Shown piece by piece: positions 1 to 8,695 of a stretch of 64,000 bases of DNA. The position numbers and the translations under genes were made by a program. The first letter of the stretch is position 1. Every line of letters starts with the position of its first letter. Source of the stretch: Pseudomonadota bacterium (GTDB lineage: Bacteria > Pseudomonadota > Gammaproteobacteria > Burkholderiales > Burkholderiaceae_B); contig JAEWHK010000018.1 in assembly GCA_023387815.1 (NCBI GenBank), forward strand, positions 1 to 64,000, in the 5' to 3' direction. The notes under the pieces are model-generated. The model saw only the letters and a list, made by a program, of their open reading frames with translations. It did not search any database and had not been told where the DNA came from.

Positions 1-113
1 TCTTTGACGTGCAGGACAATGCTGAATTACATGAACTGCTGTCAGGACTGCCCCTCTTCCCCTATATGGATATTCAGGTCACCGCCCTGTGTCGTCATCC
101 ATCTGCCATCTGA
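1..113 (+). CDS. catC: Muconolactone delta-isomerase, C-terminal end (partial)
   Basis: The first 37 codons of the window, read in frame from base 3, end at the TGA at 111-113. They encode the C-terminus of a muconolactone isomerase, the small decameric cytoplasmic enzyme that converts muconolactone to 3-oxoadipate enol-lactone in catechol degradation. The recognisable part is LLSGLPLFPYMDIQVT followed by a short tail ending in HPSAI, which is the typical end of CatC. The 5' part lies outside the window. The next gene, an enol-lactonase, starts 27 bases downstream and would use the product of this enzyme, which supports the call. Confidence 0.85.
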   Translation, partial: FDVQDNAELHELLSGLPLFPYMDIQVTALCRHPSAI

Positions 114-140
114 GATACGCCCGCTGACTCTGCAAACAGG

Positions 141-929
141 ATGAGTGCCATGACAACTGTCAATATCAAAGATATACAAGTCCAATACCAGTTCGATGGT
201 GACCCCGAGGCACCGGTGCTGGTTTTGTCCAATTCGCTGGGCACAACAATGGACATGTGGGCTGATCAGATTTCGGCCTTCAGCGAAACGCATCGTGTCC
301 TGCGATATGACACTCGTGGTCATGGCGGTACATCAGCGCCTGCCGGTCCGTATACCATCGAACAATTGGGCAAGGATGTACTGGAACTGGCCGATGCGCT
401 GAAGATCAGCTCATTCAGCTTCTGCGGTATTTCCATGGGTGGATTGATTGGGCAGTGGCTGGGCGTTCACGCTCCCAAGCGACTGGATCGACTGGTCGTC
501 TGCAATACGGCGGCTCGTATCGGCCAGGAAGCGGGCTGGAAAGAGCGGGCTGCTCTGGTTCGCACGCAGGGCATGGGGCCCGTGGCCGATGGTTCTCCCG
601 GACGCTGGTTTACCGCGGAATTTGTCGCTGCTCATCAGGAAACGGTGGCAACCCTGATCGCACAGTTGCGGGACACTTCGCCAGAAGGTTATGCGGCCTG
701 CTGTGAGGCGCTGGCTGTTGCTGATCTGCGTGATCAGATCAATACCATCTCGACACCTACTCTGGTGGTTGCCGGATCCCAGGATCCTGTCACCACGGTC
801 GCAGATGCAGATTTTATTGCCGGAAAAGTTCAAGTGGCCAGTCGCGTCGACCTGGCGGCATCACATTTGTCAAACGTCGAAGCCGCTGCAGCATTCAATG
901 CCGCGGTCAGTGATTTTCTGAACGCCTGA
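141..929 (+). CDS. catD: 3-oxoadipate enol-lactonase
   Basis: This 262-residue alpha/beta hydrolase hydrolyses 3-oxoadipate enol-lactone to 3-oxoadipate, the step after CatC. The length is normal for the family. The oxyanion region reads NSLGTTMDMW (31-40). The nucleophile elbow is GISMGG with Ser98, the acid is probably the Asp of GSQDPVTT in the C-terminal third, and the base is the His of ASHLSN near the end. A second in-frame ATG lies three codons in, so the exact start is uncertain. The same enzyme is called PcaD when it sits with protocatechuate genes; I use catD because of the catC neighbour. It probably shares a transcript with catC. Confidence 0.88.
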   Translation: MSAMTTVNIKDIQVQYQFDGDPEAPVLVLSNSLGTTMDMWADQISAFSETHRVLRYDTRGHGGTSAPAGPYTIEQLGKDVLELADALKISSFSFCGISMGGLIGQWLGVHAPKRLDRLVVCNTAARIGQEAGWKERAALVRTQGMGPVADGSPGRWFTAEFVAAHQETVATLIAQLRDTSPEGYAACCEALAVADLRDQINTISTPTLVVAGSQDPVTTVADADFIAGKVQVASRVDLAASHLSNVEAAAAFNAAVSDFLNA

Positions 930-988
930 CGCCGGCGGCACAAAGCAGATCACAAACGCCATGTTGGTAGCGCCGTGGCCTTGTGCCC

Positions 989-1030
989 TATGCGTTATGC
1001 ATTATGCGTTATGCCCTATGCGAGATGCCT
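989..1030. repeat. Short heptanucleotide tandem repeat
   Basis: Six consecutive 7-base units fill the gap between the convergent catD and catB genes: TATGCGT, TATGCAT, TATGCGT, TATGCCC, TATGCGA and GATGCCT. The period is exact and the units diverge mainly at positions 6 and 7. I see no open reading frame or strong hairpin in it. It may be an intergenic variable-number repeat. Confidence 0.7.
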
Positions 1031-1057
1031 TGTACCGCCTTCCGCCTGTCACGTGAT

Positions 1058-2182
1058 CTACTTCCGCGTATAAAAAGCCACTTTGTCTTCGTCCAGTTCA
1101 ATGCCCAGGCCGGGTCCGGTAGGAATCTTCAGTGTGAAATCGCTGTAGTCCAGTGGCGTAGCCAGAATTTCATCTTTCAACAGCAGCGGGCCGAACATTT
1201 CGGTTCCCCACTCCAGCCGGTTGATTGTTGAAAACAAATGCGCGGCCGCGATGGTGGCAATGGATCCTTCCAGCATCGTACCGCCATACAGTCCAATATC
1301 TGCCGCCTGGGCAATGCCGATCAGATCGCGGGCATTCTGCAAACCGCCGGCCTGTTCAATTTTGATGGCGAATACATTGGCGCAGTGGGCACTGGCCAGA
1401 GCAAAGCCGTCTTCCGTCCCTTTGAGCGATTCATCTGCCATGATGGGCACAATGCCAAGCGCGGTCAGGCGTTGCAGGCCTGCCAGATTCTTTTCATGAA
1501 TCGGCTGTTCGATCAGCTCAACGCCTGCATCGGCCAGCGGCCGCAGATTGCTTAGTGCCTCTGTTTCCGACCATCCCTGGTTCACGTCGATACGAACGCT
1601 GACATCATCGCCCACCGCTTTCTTGATAGCGCGAATGTGCTGCAGATCATCTTTAGGTGCGCGCATGCCTACCTTCAGTTTGAAAATGCAATGTCGACGA
1701 CTCTCCAGCATTTGCTGTGCCTCAGCGATATCCTTTTGCGTATCGCCGCTAGCCAGCGTCCAGGCAACACTGATCTCGTCATGAATGGCCCCCCCAAAAA
1801 GATGATGCAACGGTACGCCCAGCCTTTTGGCATGAGCATCATACAAGGCCGTTTCCACAGCGCTTTTGGCAAAACGGTTGTCCTTGATCGTCTTGTTCAT
1901 GCGCTGGCGAATGGCCGCCAGGCGCGTGGCCGGCTGACCGATAAGCAAAGGCGCAAAGTATCGGTCAATATTGGTTTTGATACTTTCGGGGCTTTCTCCA
2001 CCGTAATTGAGGCCACCGATAGTTGTCGCCTCGCCGATACCTTCAATGCCATCTGAAGTCTGGATGCGCACGAGCACCAGGCATTGGTTATGCATGGTGG
2101 CCACTGACATTTTGTGCGGACGAATAGTTGGAATTTCCAGAATTTGCGTACTGACATTGACGATCGTGGCATTCATATCCAT
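1058..2182 (-). CDS. catB: Muconate cycloisomerase
   Basis: An enolase-superfamily enzyme of about 374 residues that lactonises cis,cis-muconate to muconolactone, the step before CatC. Expected active-site elements are present in order: FKLKVG (KxK near 168-170), the metal ligands in RIDVNQ (about 199), ELIEQP (about 225) and MADES (about 250), and the lysine of AIKIEQAGG (about 274). The frame opens at an ATG at 2188, but AGGG lies only two bases before it and eight bases before the second ATG at 2182, so I prefer 2182. It is convergent with catC-catD instead of being in the common catBC order, which suggests local rearrangement. No catR regulator or catA dioxygenase is visible in the window. 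A chloromuconate cycloisomerase is a less likely alternative. Confidence 0.87.
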   Translation of the reverse strand: MDMNATIVNVSTQILEIPTIRPHKMSVATMHNQCLVLVRIQTSDGIEGIGEATTIGGLNYGGESPESIKTNIDRYFAPLLIGQPATRLAAIRQRMNKTIKDNRFAKSAVETALYDAHAKRLGVPLHHLFGGAIHDEISVAWTLASGDTQKDIAEAQQMLESRRHCIFKLKVGMRAPKDDLQHIRAIKKAVGDDVSVRIDVNQGWSETEALSNLRPLADAGVELIEQPIHEKNLAGLQRLTALGIVPIMADESLKGTEDGFALASAHCANVFAIKIEQAGGLQNARDLIGIAQAADIGLYGGTMLEGSIATIAAAHLFSTINRLEWGTEMFGPLLLKDEILATPLDYSDFTLKIPTGPGLGIELDEDKVAFYTRK

Positions 2183-2442
2183 ATTCATTTCCCTGGTATC
2201 GGTATTACGTTAATGGATTGAGTATATAAGGCGGTCTGCCCCGGGTCTAATATGGAATTTATTCTTATGTATACCTAAAAAGTATCGGAATAGAAAGCGG
2301 CAGTTTGCAGGCGTGCGAACCGGATAGGGGTAAACCGCCATTAATGAGGGGTGAAGCACGTCTTCGCCAATCACAGATGGCAAATCTTCGCGTCGGACCT
2401 TATTCTGACGAAATAATACAAACCTGCATACCGGAGACATGG

Positions 2443-3408
2443 ATGAATACCAAGCTACGCCTATTTGCTGCGGCAACCGCCGCTCTGATCTATTCGCTGC
2501 CTGCCAGCGCAGCCTGGCCGGAAAAGCCAATTACCATTATTGTGCCCGCCGCACCGGGCGGGACCACAGATATTGCAGCAAGACTTGTCGGAGAAAAAAT
2601 GAGCAAGACGCTGGGGCAAACGGTGGTCATTGAGAACAAAGCAGGCGCGGCCGGCATTATCGGCTCACAGGCGCTGGTACGCAGCAAGCCAGACGGCTAT
2701 ACGCTTGGTATGGGAAATGTGGGGCCAAATGCCATCAACTACAGTTTGTATAAAACCCTGCCCTATAAAAAAGAAGACTTTGCGCCCATCACAAGCGTCA
2801 TATCCGTACCCAACGTGCTGGTCGTCAATAGTGACACGCCAGTCAAATCCGTAGCCGAACTGGTCGCATATCTTCAGAAAAACGAGGATAAGCGCACTTT
2901 CGGGTCCTCAGGAAAAGGTCAATCGCCACATCTTTCCGGCGAGATGTTTCTGCAACGAATCAAGCAAACGGCGCAGCATATCCCCTACAAAGGAGCAGGT
3001 CCCGCCGTATCTGGCCTGCTGGGTAATCAATAAACTTTTATGATTGATAATTTGCCCAGCTCCATCGCATCCATCAAATCAGGCAAATTCCGCGCGCTGG
3101 CCGTCACCGGTGAAAAACGCTCCGACCAGTTGCCCGATGTTCCCACCATGAAAGAGGCAGGGATTGACAATATGGTGGTCAACGCCTGGTTTGGCCTGGT
3201 TGCCCCTGCCGGCACGCCGGATGATATCGTGAACAAGATCCAGCAGGCAGCCAGCAAGGCACTGCAGGATGAAGACATTGTTACGCGGTTCCACGGATTA
3301 GACGGCACGCCGGGCGGCGAGAAACCAGAAGAGTTCGCTTCCTTCATTAATGATCAGCAGCGTTTATGGGCGGATACCGTACATGCAGCGGGACTGGAAA
3401 TGCAATAG
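2443..3408 (+). pseudogene. Bug/TctC-type periplasmic receptor interrupted by an in-frame stop
   Basis: This reading frame encodes a Bug (tripartite tricarboxylate transporter receptor) protein with a signal peptide starting MNTKLRLFAAATAAL, the N-terminal motif IIVPAAPGGTTDIAARL, and the family C-terminal half (DNLPSSIASIKSGKFRALAVT, then VPTMKEAGI). A TAA at 3031-3033 splits the frame after LLGNQ, and the same frame resumes immediately with TFMIDNLP, exactly where relatives continue without a break. There is no frameshift and no missing segment, so a single nonsense change explains it. It is either a fresh pseudogene, a sequencing error, or a readthrough case. The start is the ATG at 2443 because it gives the signal peptide. 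Confidence 0.85.
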
Positions 3409-3477
3409 TGAACTAAGCGTGTCGAATCTTAGGGAACAATGAGGTCTGTTTTGAACAGGCTGCAGTTCACGTCCTGC

Positions 3478-4359
3478 CTACCGATTCAACGACTGATAAA
3501 CCGTCAGTGCGGCTTCGCGAAACGCATGCACAAGGCGGATGCGCGCGGAGCGGCGGGAACAGACCAGGCCGAAGCGACGCGGTGCACTTACCTCGGGCAA
3601 GGGAATTTTGATAATTTTCAGATCCCGTTTATACAGATTGGCCGAGTCTGGAATGATGGCAACGCCCAGATCCTGATTGACCATAACCGCAATGGATTCG
3701 ATAGCATTGAGTTCGAACCGGTCAGACGGCGTCACCCCGATCGCGCGCAAATACTGATCTATCAGCTTGCCGCTCCAGCTATTGTGGTCGTAGCGAATAA
3801 AAGGTTCAGTACGCAGCAATTGCTCCGGCTTTTTACCCTTATGGACTTCAGAGGTCAACAGGACAAACGGTTCTTCGCGCAATAACGTCCATTCCAGCGT
3901 CTTGGGAAGCGTGTACGGAGGTTCAATGGCAATCGCGGCATCCAGACCGCCCTTCTCTATCTCGCGATAAAAGTCCGGCGATACACCCGGTTCAATAACA
4001 ACATTCACATCCGGATAACGCCGCACCAGCAGACTCAGAATATCCGGCAGCACGCTGTTGAGCGCGCTGTTTCCGGCACCAATCCGCAATTCTCCGCGAA
4101 TTTCATTTGAATTGGCCGCACCGGGCAAGGCGTCAATTTCATTCACGATCAGCATCAAGCGGTCCAGAATGCGCAGCCCGGCATCGGTCACATGCACGGT
4201 TTTGCCTGCGCGGGCCACTAATGTGACGCCAATGTCTTTCTCCAGGGAAGCGATCTGTTGCGCAACCGTACCATGCGTCACATTCAGCTTTCTGGCTGCC
4301 TGCGCCATGGAGCCCAGCTGATGAACAAGAAGAAATGTCCGGATAAATTGTGTGTTCAT
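3478..4359 (-). CDS. LysR-family transcriptional regulator
   Basis: A 293-residue protein of normal LysR length. The N-terminal winged helix-turn-helix covers about residues 1-60 (FLLVHQLGSMAQAARKL, then THGTVAQQIASLEKDIG), and the rest is the periplasmic-binding-protein-like effector domain. It is divergent from the CitE-like lyase operon, with about 170 bases between the starts, which is the classic layout for a LysR regulator of the adjacent operon. The effector is not identifiable; a substrate or CoA-ester of the neighbouring pathway is the natural guess. It is not recognisable as CatR from sequence alone. Confidence 0.85.
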   Translation of the reverse strand: MNTQFIRTFLLVHQLGSMAQAARKLNVTHGTVAQQIASLEKDIGVTLVARAGKTVHVTDAGLRILDRLMLIVNEIDALPGAANSNEIRGELRIGAGNSALNSVLPDILSLLVRRYPDVNVVIEPGVSPDFYREIEKGGLDAAIAIEPPYTLPKTLEWTLLREEPFVLLTSEVHKGKKPEQLLRTEPFIRYDHNSWSGKLIDQYLRAIGVTPSDRFELNAIESIAVMVNQDLGVAIIPDSANLYKRDLKIIKIPLPEVSAPRRFGLVCSRRSARIRLVHAFREAALTVYQSLNR

Positions 4360-4451
4360 AGAAGTGGGTGGACGTCAGCTCTCCCTCAGATTGGCAGAAG
4401 GGCATTTGGTGGAAGGGCCAGCTGGTGCAATATTTCAAAAGTCATAATTTA

Positions 4452-4466
4452 TATCTTTTGAAGATA
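4452..4466. promoter_or_regulatory. Palindrome in the LysR divergent intergenic region, candidate operator
   Basis: TATCTT-TTG-AAGATA is a perfect 6+6 inverted repeat with a 3-base spacer between the LysR gene and the lyase gene. LysR proteins bind short interrupted palindromes in such positions. The arms do not match the usual T-N11-A core exactly (the position-11 pair here is A/T), so this is a candidate only. Confidence 0.4.
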
Positions 4467-4532
4467 AAAATACAGTCATATTTTCTATCATTTCTCTCGT
4501 ATTATCTTGTTTCCAAGAATGGAGAGAGACAA

Positions 4533-5369
4533 ATGAAAAGCAAATTATTCGTGCCGGCGTCACGACCGGAGCTGTTCGAAAAGGCATTGAACAGTCAGGC
4601 AGATGCCCTTTCCTTCGACCTTGAAGATGCGGTACTGGAGCAGCACAAGGACGAGGCACGGCAGCAGCTTGGCAATTTTCTTGACGGCCTGGACCCGGCC
4701 TCGCACGCCAAAACCATCATCGTGCGAATCAATGACATGGGCACCGTCTGGTTCAACGATGACCTGCAAGCCTGCATGGTCGAAGCGGTCGACCTGATCA
4801 ATATTCCAAAAATCGAAACAGCCGAGCAGATGCAGGATTTCTTTGTTGCATTCGACAAAGTGGCAGGTGTGCTGGATAAACCACCTGCCATTCTGGTCAA
4901 CATTGAAACGCCGCTAGCGCTGATCAATGCGGCCAGTATCGCTGCGGCCGACAGACGCATTACCGGCCTGCAACTGGGCCTGGGTGATCTGTTCGAGCCA
5001 CTGGGCATTCATCGTTACGAGCCGGCGAACGTGCACCAGGTCATGATGAGTCTACGACTGGCGGCGGGCAGCGCAGGCGTTTATGCCTACGACACGGCCT
5101 ATACCGATATTCGCAACAGCGAAGGCTATCGCAAGGAAGCTGAACTGGCAAAGTCGTTGGGTTTTCTGGGCAAAACTTGCATACACCCATCGCAGATTGC
5201 AATTGCAAATGAAGTATTTGCGCCTTCAGCTCAGGAGATTGAGTGGGCGCGCAAGGTCGTTTCCTCTGCAGCCGACACTGCTCATGGCGCCTATGTGCTT
5301 GACGGGAAAATGATAGATGTACCTTTTATTAACAAAGCAAAAATGATCCTGCGCCAGGTTGGCGAATAA
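4533..5369 (+). CDS. HpcH/HpaI aldolase / CitE-like acyl-CoA lyase
   Basis: A 278-residue TIM-barrel lyase of the citrate lyase beta-subunit (CitE) type. Members cleave or form C-C bonds in malyl-CoA, citramalyl-CoA or related 3-hydroxyacyl-CoA esters. Diagnostic segments are KLFVPASRPELFEKAL at the N-terminus, SFDLEDAVL (metal and substrate acid), IVRIND (conserved Arg), LVNIETPLALINA (metal Glu) and FLGKTCIHPSQI. The frame is open further upstream, but GGAGAG lies seven bases before the ATG at 4533, so that start is used. It is the first gene of an operon with a Bug receptor and a family III CoA-transferase, which would fit activation of a hydroxy acid to its CoA ester and then cleavage. 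The substrate is unknown. Confidence 0.85.
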   Translation: MKSKLFVPASRPELFEKALNSQADALSFDLEDAVLEQHKDEARQQLGNFLDGLDPASHAKTIIVRINDMGTVWFNDDLQACMVEAVDLINIPKIETAEQMQDFFVAFDKVAGVLDKPPAILVNIETPLALINAASIAAADRRITGLQLGLGDLFEPLGIHRYEPANVHQVMMSLRLAAGSAGVYAYDTAYTDIRNSEGYRKEAELAKSLGFLGKTCIHPSQIAIANEVFAPSAQEIEWARKVVSSAADTAHGAYVLDGKMIDVPFINKAKMILRQVGE

Positions 5370-5391
5370 TGCAGGTAATGAGGAGACCCCA

Positions 5392-6405
5392 ATGAAGAAA
5401 ACCCAGATGAAATATGCTTTTCCACTGAAAGCAGGCGCTACACTGATGCTGGCAAGCATCGTTGCACAGCCGCTCACCGCCGTGGCCGCTGACGCGGATG
5501 CCGCGAATTTTCCCGGAGAACGGCCAATCACTCTGGTCGTGCCTTATCCGCCAGGCGGGTCCAATGACACCTTTGCGCGTGCTGTTGGCATGAAACTGGG
5601 CACCTTGCTGAAAACCACGGTTGTCATTGAAAACAAAGGCGGGGCTGGCGGCTCCATTGGCACCATGCAGGTGGCTCGCGCCAAGCCCGACGGGTACACC
5701 CTGGCGGCCGTGTCTTCAAGCTTTACGACGAATGCCGCCATCCAGCCTTCATTGCCTTTTGATCCCATCAAGGATCTGCGCGGTGTAGGTCTGATGGCTG
5801 AAGGACCCTTTATTCTTGCCGTACGCAAGACACTGGGAATCACCAAAGTCGCAGACCTGATCGATTACGCGAAGAAGAACCCGGAAAAACTGAATTACTC
5901 ATCATCTGGTCCCGGCAGCAGCAATCAGTTTGCGACTGAAATGCTGAATTCACTGGCCGATATTAAAATGACCCATGTGCCATTCAAAGGAATGGGACCG
6001 GCAACCAATGCACTGATCGGAGACCAGGTCGATGTGCTGATCGCCAGCGGACCGTCTTTACTGCCGGCGGTTGGAACCGGAAAAGCGACCGCCCTTGGCG
6101 TCACCAGCAGTGAGAAGAGCCAGGTGGCTCCTGATCTGCCGACCATTGCGGCCGATGTTCCGAACTACAACTTCAAAATCTGGTGGGGCATTCTTGCGCC
6201 GCGAGGAACACCTGACGCCATCGTAACCAAGCTCAATGACGCTCTGAAAACCGCAACGTCCGATCCTGAGCTCAAACAATTCTTCCTTAAGGAAGGCGCC
6301 GAGGCAGCCTATATGACATCTGCTGATTTCGATAAGGAGATCAGCGACAACATCGCCCTTTGGAAAAAAGTTGCCAAAGACCAAGACATTCATGTGCAAA
6401 AGTAA
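5392..6405 (+). CDS. Bug/TctC-family periplasmic substrate-binding receptor
   Basis: A 337-residue exported receptor of the tripartite tricarboxylate transporter family. The signal peptide starts MKKTQMKYAFPLKAG and ends near AVAADA. Family motifs are TLVVPYPPGGSNDTFAR, VVIENKGGAGGSIGT and AKPDGYTL in the N-terminal lobe, and APRGTPDAIV in the C-terminal lobe. AGGAGA lies seven bases before the chosen ATG. It sits between a CitE-like lyase and a CoA-transferase with short gaps, so it most likely captures the pathway's carboxylate substrate. No TctA/TctB membrane partner is encoded nearby. Confidence 0.9.
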   Translation: MKKTQMKYAFPLKAGATLMLASIVAQPLTAVAADADAANFPGERPITLVVPYPPGGSNDTFARAVGMKLGTLLKTTVVIENKGGAGGSIGTMQVARAKPDGYTLAAVSSSFTTNAAIQPSLPFDPIKDLRGVGLMAEGPFILAVRKTLGITKVADLIDYAKKNPEKLNYSSSGPGSSNQFATEMLNSLADIKMTHVPFKGMGPATNALIGDQVDVLIASGPSLLPAVGTGKATALGVTSSEKSQVAPDLPTIAADVPNYNFKIWWGILAPRGTPDAIVTKLNDALKTATSDPELKQFFLKEGAEAAYMTSADFDKEISDNIALWKKVAKDQDIHVQK

Positions 6406-6420
6406 ATACGGAACCGCTTT

Positions 6421-7617
6421 ATGACAAATGGCATGACAGCCAATAACGACTTACCCCTGACCGGCATTCGTGTGCTGGACCTGAGCGCCTACATCGCAGG
6501 CCCTTACGGCTGCACACTGCTGGCTGATCTGGGCGCAGAGGTCATCAAGATCGAACCGCCAGAGGGAGATAACCTGCGCAAGTACCCATCGACGCTTGAA
6601 GAAGAAAGTCGCGCCTTTATTGGCGTGAATCGGGGAAAGCGCGGTATCAGCATCGATCTGAAGTCTGATCAGGGCTACGCTATCTTTCTTAAGCTGCTGG
6701 AACAGGCTGACGTGCTGGTTCACAATTTTCGGCCCAAGGTACCAGCAAGACTGAAAATCGACTTTCCCACGTTATCGCAACTGAATCCCAAACTGGTTTA
6801 CTGCGCCATGACAGGCTATGGCTCCAGCGGTCCGATGGCGAACAACGCCGGCTATGACCAGGTACTGCAGTCCATGACGGGCATTTGTGATTCACAGGGC
6901 ATGGGCAAACCTGAACCGGAAATTGTATATGGCTCGGTCGTGGATTTTTACGCCAGCGCCATGATTGCAAACAGCGTCAATGCCGCCCTGTTCAAGCGGG
7001 AACGCACAGGCAAAGGATCGTATGTCGAAGTCTCATTGCTGGCCAGTGCCCTGACCATGCAGTCCACAAGACTGGTCTGGGCGGAAGGCGAACCCAAGGA
7101 TATTCCCCGTGATATGCGATCAGGTGGCATTACCGGCATACATCCAACCAAAGACGGGTTTATTTATCTGTCGGCCAATACACCGCATTTCTGGGAAGCG
7201 CTATGCGATCTGACCGGATTGCAGGCTCTGGCAAACGACGAGCGCTACAACACGGTCCGCAAGCGTGCCGAAAATGCAGATGTGATTGTGCCGATTATTC
7301 GCGAGGCGCTTTCAAAGCGCAGCGCGGCCGAATGGGAATCCATCTTTGGCGTACAAGTGCCCTGCGCCCGCGTACGCCCGGTGGATGATATGTTCGAGCA
7401 CCCACAGGTGCAGGCCGAGGGCATGATCCGCGAATTCACGCACAGCAAAATCGGCAAGTACAAAAGTATTACCGGGCTGCTGAAACTCGATCAGACTCCT
7501 TGCGCCACCGATCTTGCCGCTCCCGACTTTGGGGAACATACCGCAGAACTGCTGGCGGAGCATGGATATTCCGAGCGTGATATCCAGGAATTCAGGGAAA
7601 AGGGCGTTGTGCGCTAA
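6421..7617 (+). CDS. CaiB/BaiF family III CoA-transferase
   Basis: A 398-residue cytoplasmic CoA-transferase that moves CoA between carboxylic acids through an enzyme aspartyl-CoA anhydride. The family start LPLTGIRVLDLSAYIAGPYG is followed by LLADLGAEVIKIEPPEGDN. The probable catalytic Asp lies in GSVVDFYASA near residue 179. Further family features are CAMTGYGSSGPM and the C-terminal VPCARVRPVDDMFEHPQV. It lies 15 bases after the Bug gene. With the CitE-like lyase, it would activate a hydroxy acid for cleavage. The substrate pair cannot be read from sequence; formyl-, succinyl- and other CoA donors are all possible. Confidence 0.87.
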   Translation: MTNGMTANNDLPLTGIRVLDLSAYIAGPYGCTLLADLGAEVIKIEPPEGDNLRKYPSTLEEESRAFIGVNRGKRGISIDLKSDQGYAIFLKLLEQADVLVHNFRPKVPARLKIDFPTLSQLNPKLVYCAMTGYGSSGPMANNAGYDQVLQSMTGICDSQGMGKPEPEIVYGSVVDFYASAMIANSVNAALFKRERTGKGSYVEVSLLASALTMQSTRLVWAEGEPKDIPRDMRSGGITGIHPTKDGFIYLSANTPHFWEALCDLTGLQALANDERYNTVRKRAENADVIVPIIREALSKRSAAEWESIFGVQVPCARVRPVDDMFEHPQVQAEGMIREFTHSKIGKYKSITGLLKLDQTPCATDLAAPDFGEHTAELLAEHGYSERDIQEFREKGVVR

Positions 7618-7629
7618 CGGGAGTTTCTC

Positions 7630-8652
7630 ATGAATAAAATCAACAATGCGAACTGGAATCAGCGTCCGGAGGGCGCAAATTGGGGCGAATTTGGTCCTGA
7701 CGATCAGCTGGGACGCCTCAACTGGATTGATGCCAGTGCGCGCGTGGCAGCGGCAAGGGAAATCCAGGAAGGCCTGAGCTTCTCGCTAAGCCTGCCACTG
7801 GACGTCCCCCGGCAACCCATACTCAACCCGCGACGCAAGGGACCGGTGATCAGCCCTTCACGCAAAAATGGCATGCCTGTCTTCAATTTTCCTCTGGGGA
7901 ACGAGACACCCGGTGCCACAGATGTGATTAGTGATGATGTGGTTACCATGTCACCGCAGTATTCAACGCAATGGGATGCTTTCGGGCATGTTTGTTCCTG
8001 CTTTGACGCAGAGGGCAGCGGGACTGCCAAACCCGTGGGCTACAACGGTTTTCGTGTGATCGGACACTCGCCCGCGACAAGCGACAATTTTAATGGTGCC
8101 GCCGCTCTTTCCATCGACCCCATGGCCCGCCACGGCATACAGGGACGCGGTGTGCTGATCGACCTGCGCCATCATTTTGGCGATGACGCTCGTCTGGTCA
8201 GCTTCGCAGATATTGAACATGTCATGAAGGCGGATCAGGTCCAGGTGCGTAAGGGCGATATCGTCTGTTTTCATACCGGGCTGGCAGATATCGCTTTGAA
8301 CCTGCAGGCGGAAGATGATCATCAGATTCTGAAAACCAGCTGCTGCGCACTGGATGGCAATGATCCTGCGCTTCTTGAATGGATCACAGAATCCGGAGTT
8401 TCTGCACTCGCTGCTGACAATCACGCAGTGGAAAAACGCAATTACACGCTGAAGGCCGAAAAAGGACCGCTGCTCCCCTTGCACGAACATTGCCTGGTCA
8501 AACTGGGCATCCCGCTAGGTGAATTATGGCATCTGTCATCGCTCGCGCAGTGGCTGCGGGATCACAAGCGTCATGCGTTCTTTCTGACCGCGCCGCCCAT
8601 TTACCTTCCCGGTATGGTGGGCGCCCCCGTCAATCCTGTGGCCACAGTCTAG
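7630..8652 (+). CDS. Cyclase-family metal-dependent hydrolase
   Basis: A 340-residue member of the cyclase family (Pfam PF04199), which includes kynurenine formamidase, isatin hydrolase and related metal-dependent amidases and lactonases. In place of the canonical HxGTHxDxPxH signature, the core reads STQWDAFGHV at about 115-124, a variant seen in a longer subfamily with NWGEFGPDDQLGRLNW at the N-terminus. That N-terminal motif is clear here. It is translated with the CoA-transferase (12-base gap). It could open a ring, lactone or amide to give the acid that is activated next. No signal peptide is seen, so it is probably cytoplasmic. The substrate is unknown. Confidence 0.75.
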   Translation: MNKINNANWNQRPEGANWGEFGPDDQLGRLNWIDASARVAAAREIQEGLSFSLSLPLDVPRQPILNPRRKGPVISPSRKNGMPVFNFPLGNETPGATDVISDDVVTMSPQYSTQWDAFGHVCSCFDAEGSGTAKPVGYNGFRVIGHSPATSDNFNGAAALSIDPMARHGIQGRGVLIDLRHHFGDDARLVSFADIEHVMKADQVQVRKGDIVCFHTGLADIALNLQAEDDHQILKTSCCALDGNDPALLEWITESGVSALAADNHAVEKRNYTLKAEKGPLLPLHEHCLVKLGIPLGELWHLSSLAQWLRDHKRHAFFLTAPPIYLPGMVGAPVNPVATV

Positions 8653-8695
8653 AAACTGAAGCACAAATACAATTATCCTGGAGACCTCAGAACTT

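Noticed and set aside
976..1040. Repeat between catD and catB considered as a CRISPR array
   Set aside because: Units are 7 bases with no spacers. No CRISPR-like repeat-spacer pattern or cas gene occurs in the window.
985..1231. Plus-strand open frame over the heptanucleotide repeat and the end of catB
   Set aside because: It reads the repeat as MPYALCIMRYALC and then runs antisense to catB; no ribosome site and no protein-like content.
3040..3408. C-terminal Bug segment as a separate gene starting at ATG 3040
   Set aside because: It is in the same frame as the N-terminal part, begins in the middle of the conserved fold and has no signal peptide or ribosome site, so it is the second half of a broken gene.
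4368..4532. Upstream GTG extension of the CitE-like lyase
   Set aside because: The extension is low in family similarity, crosses the LysR intergenic region and operator candidate, and a clear ribosome site precedes the ATG at 4533.
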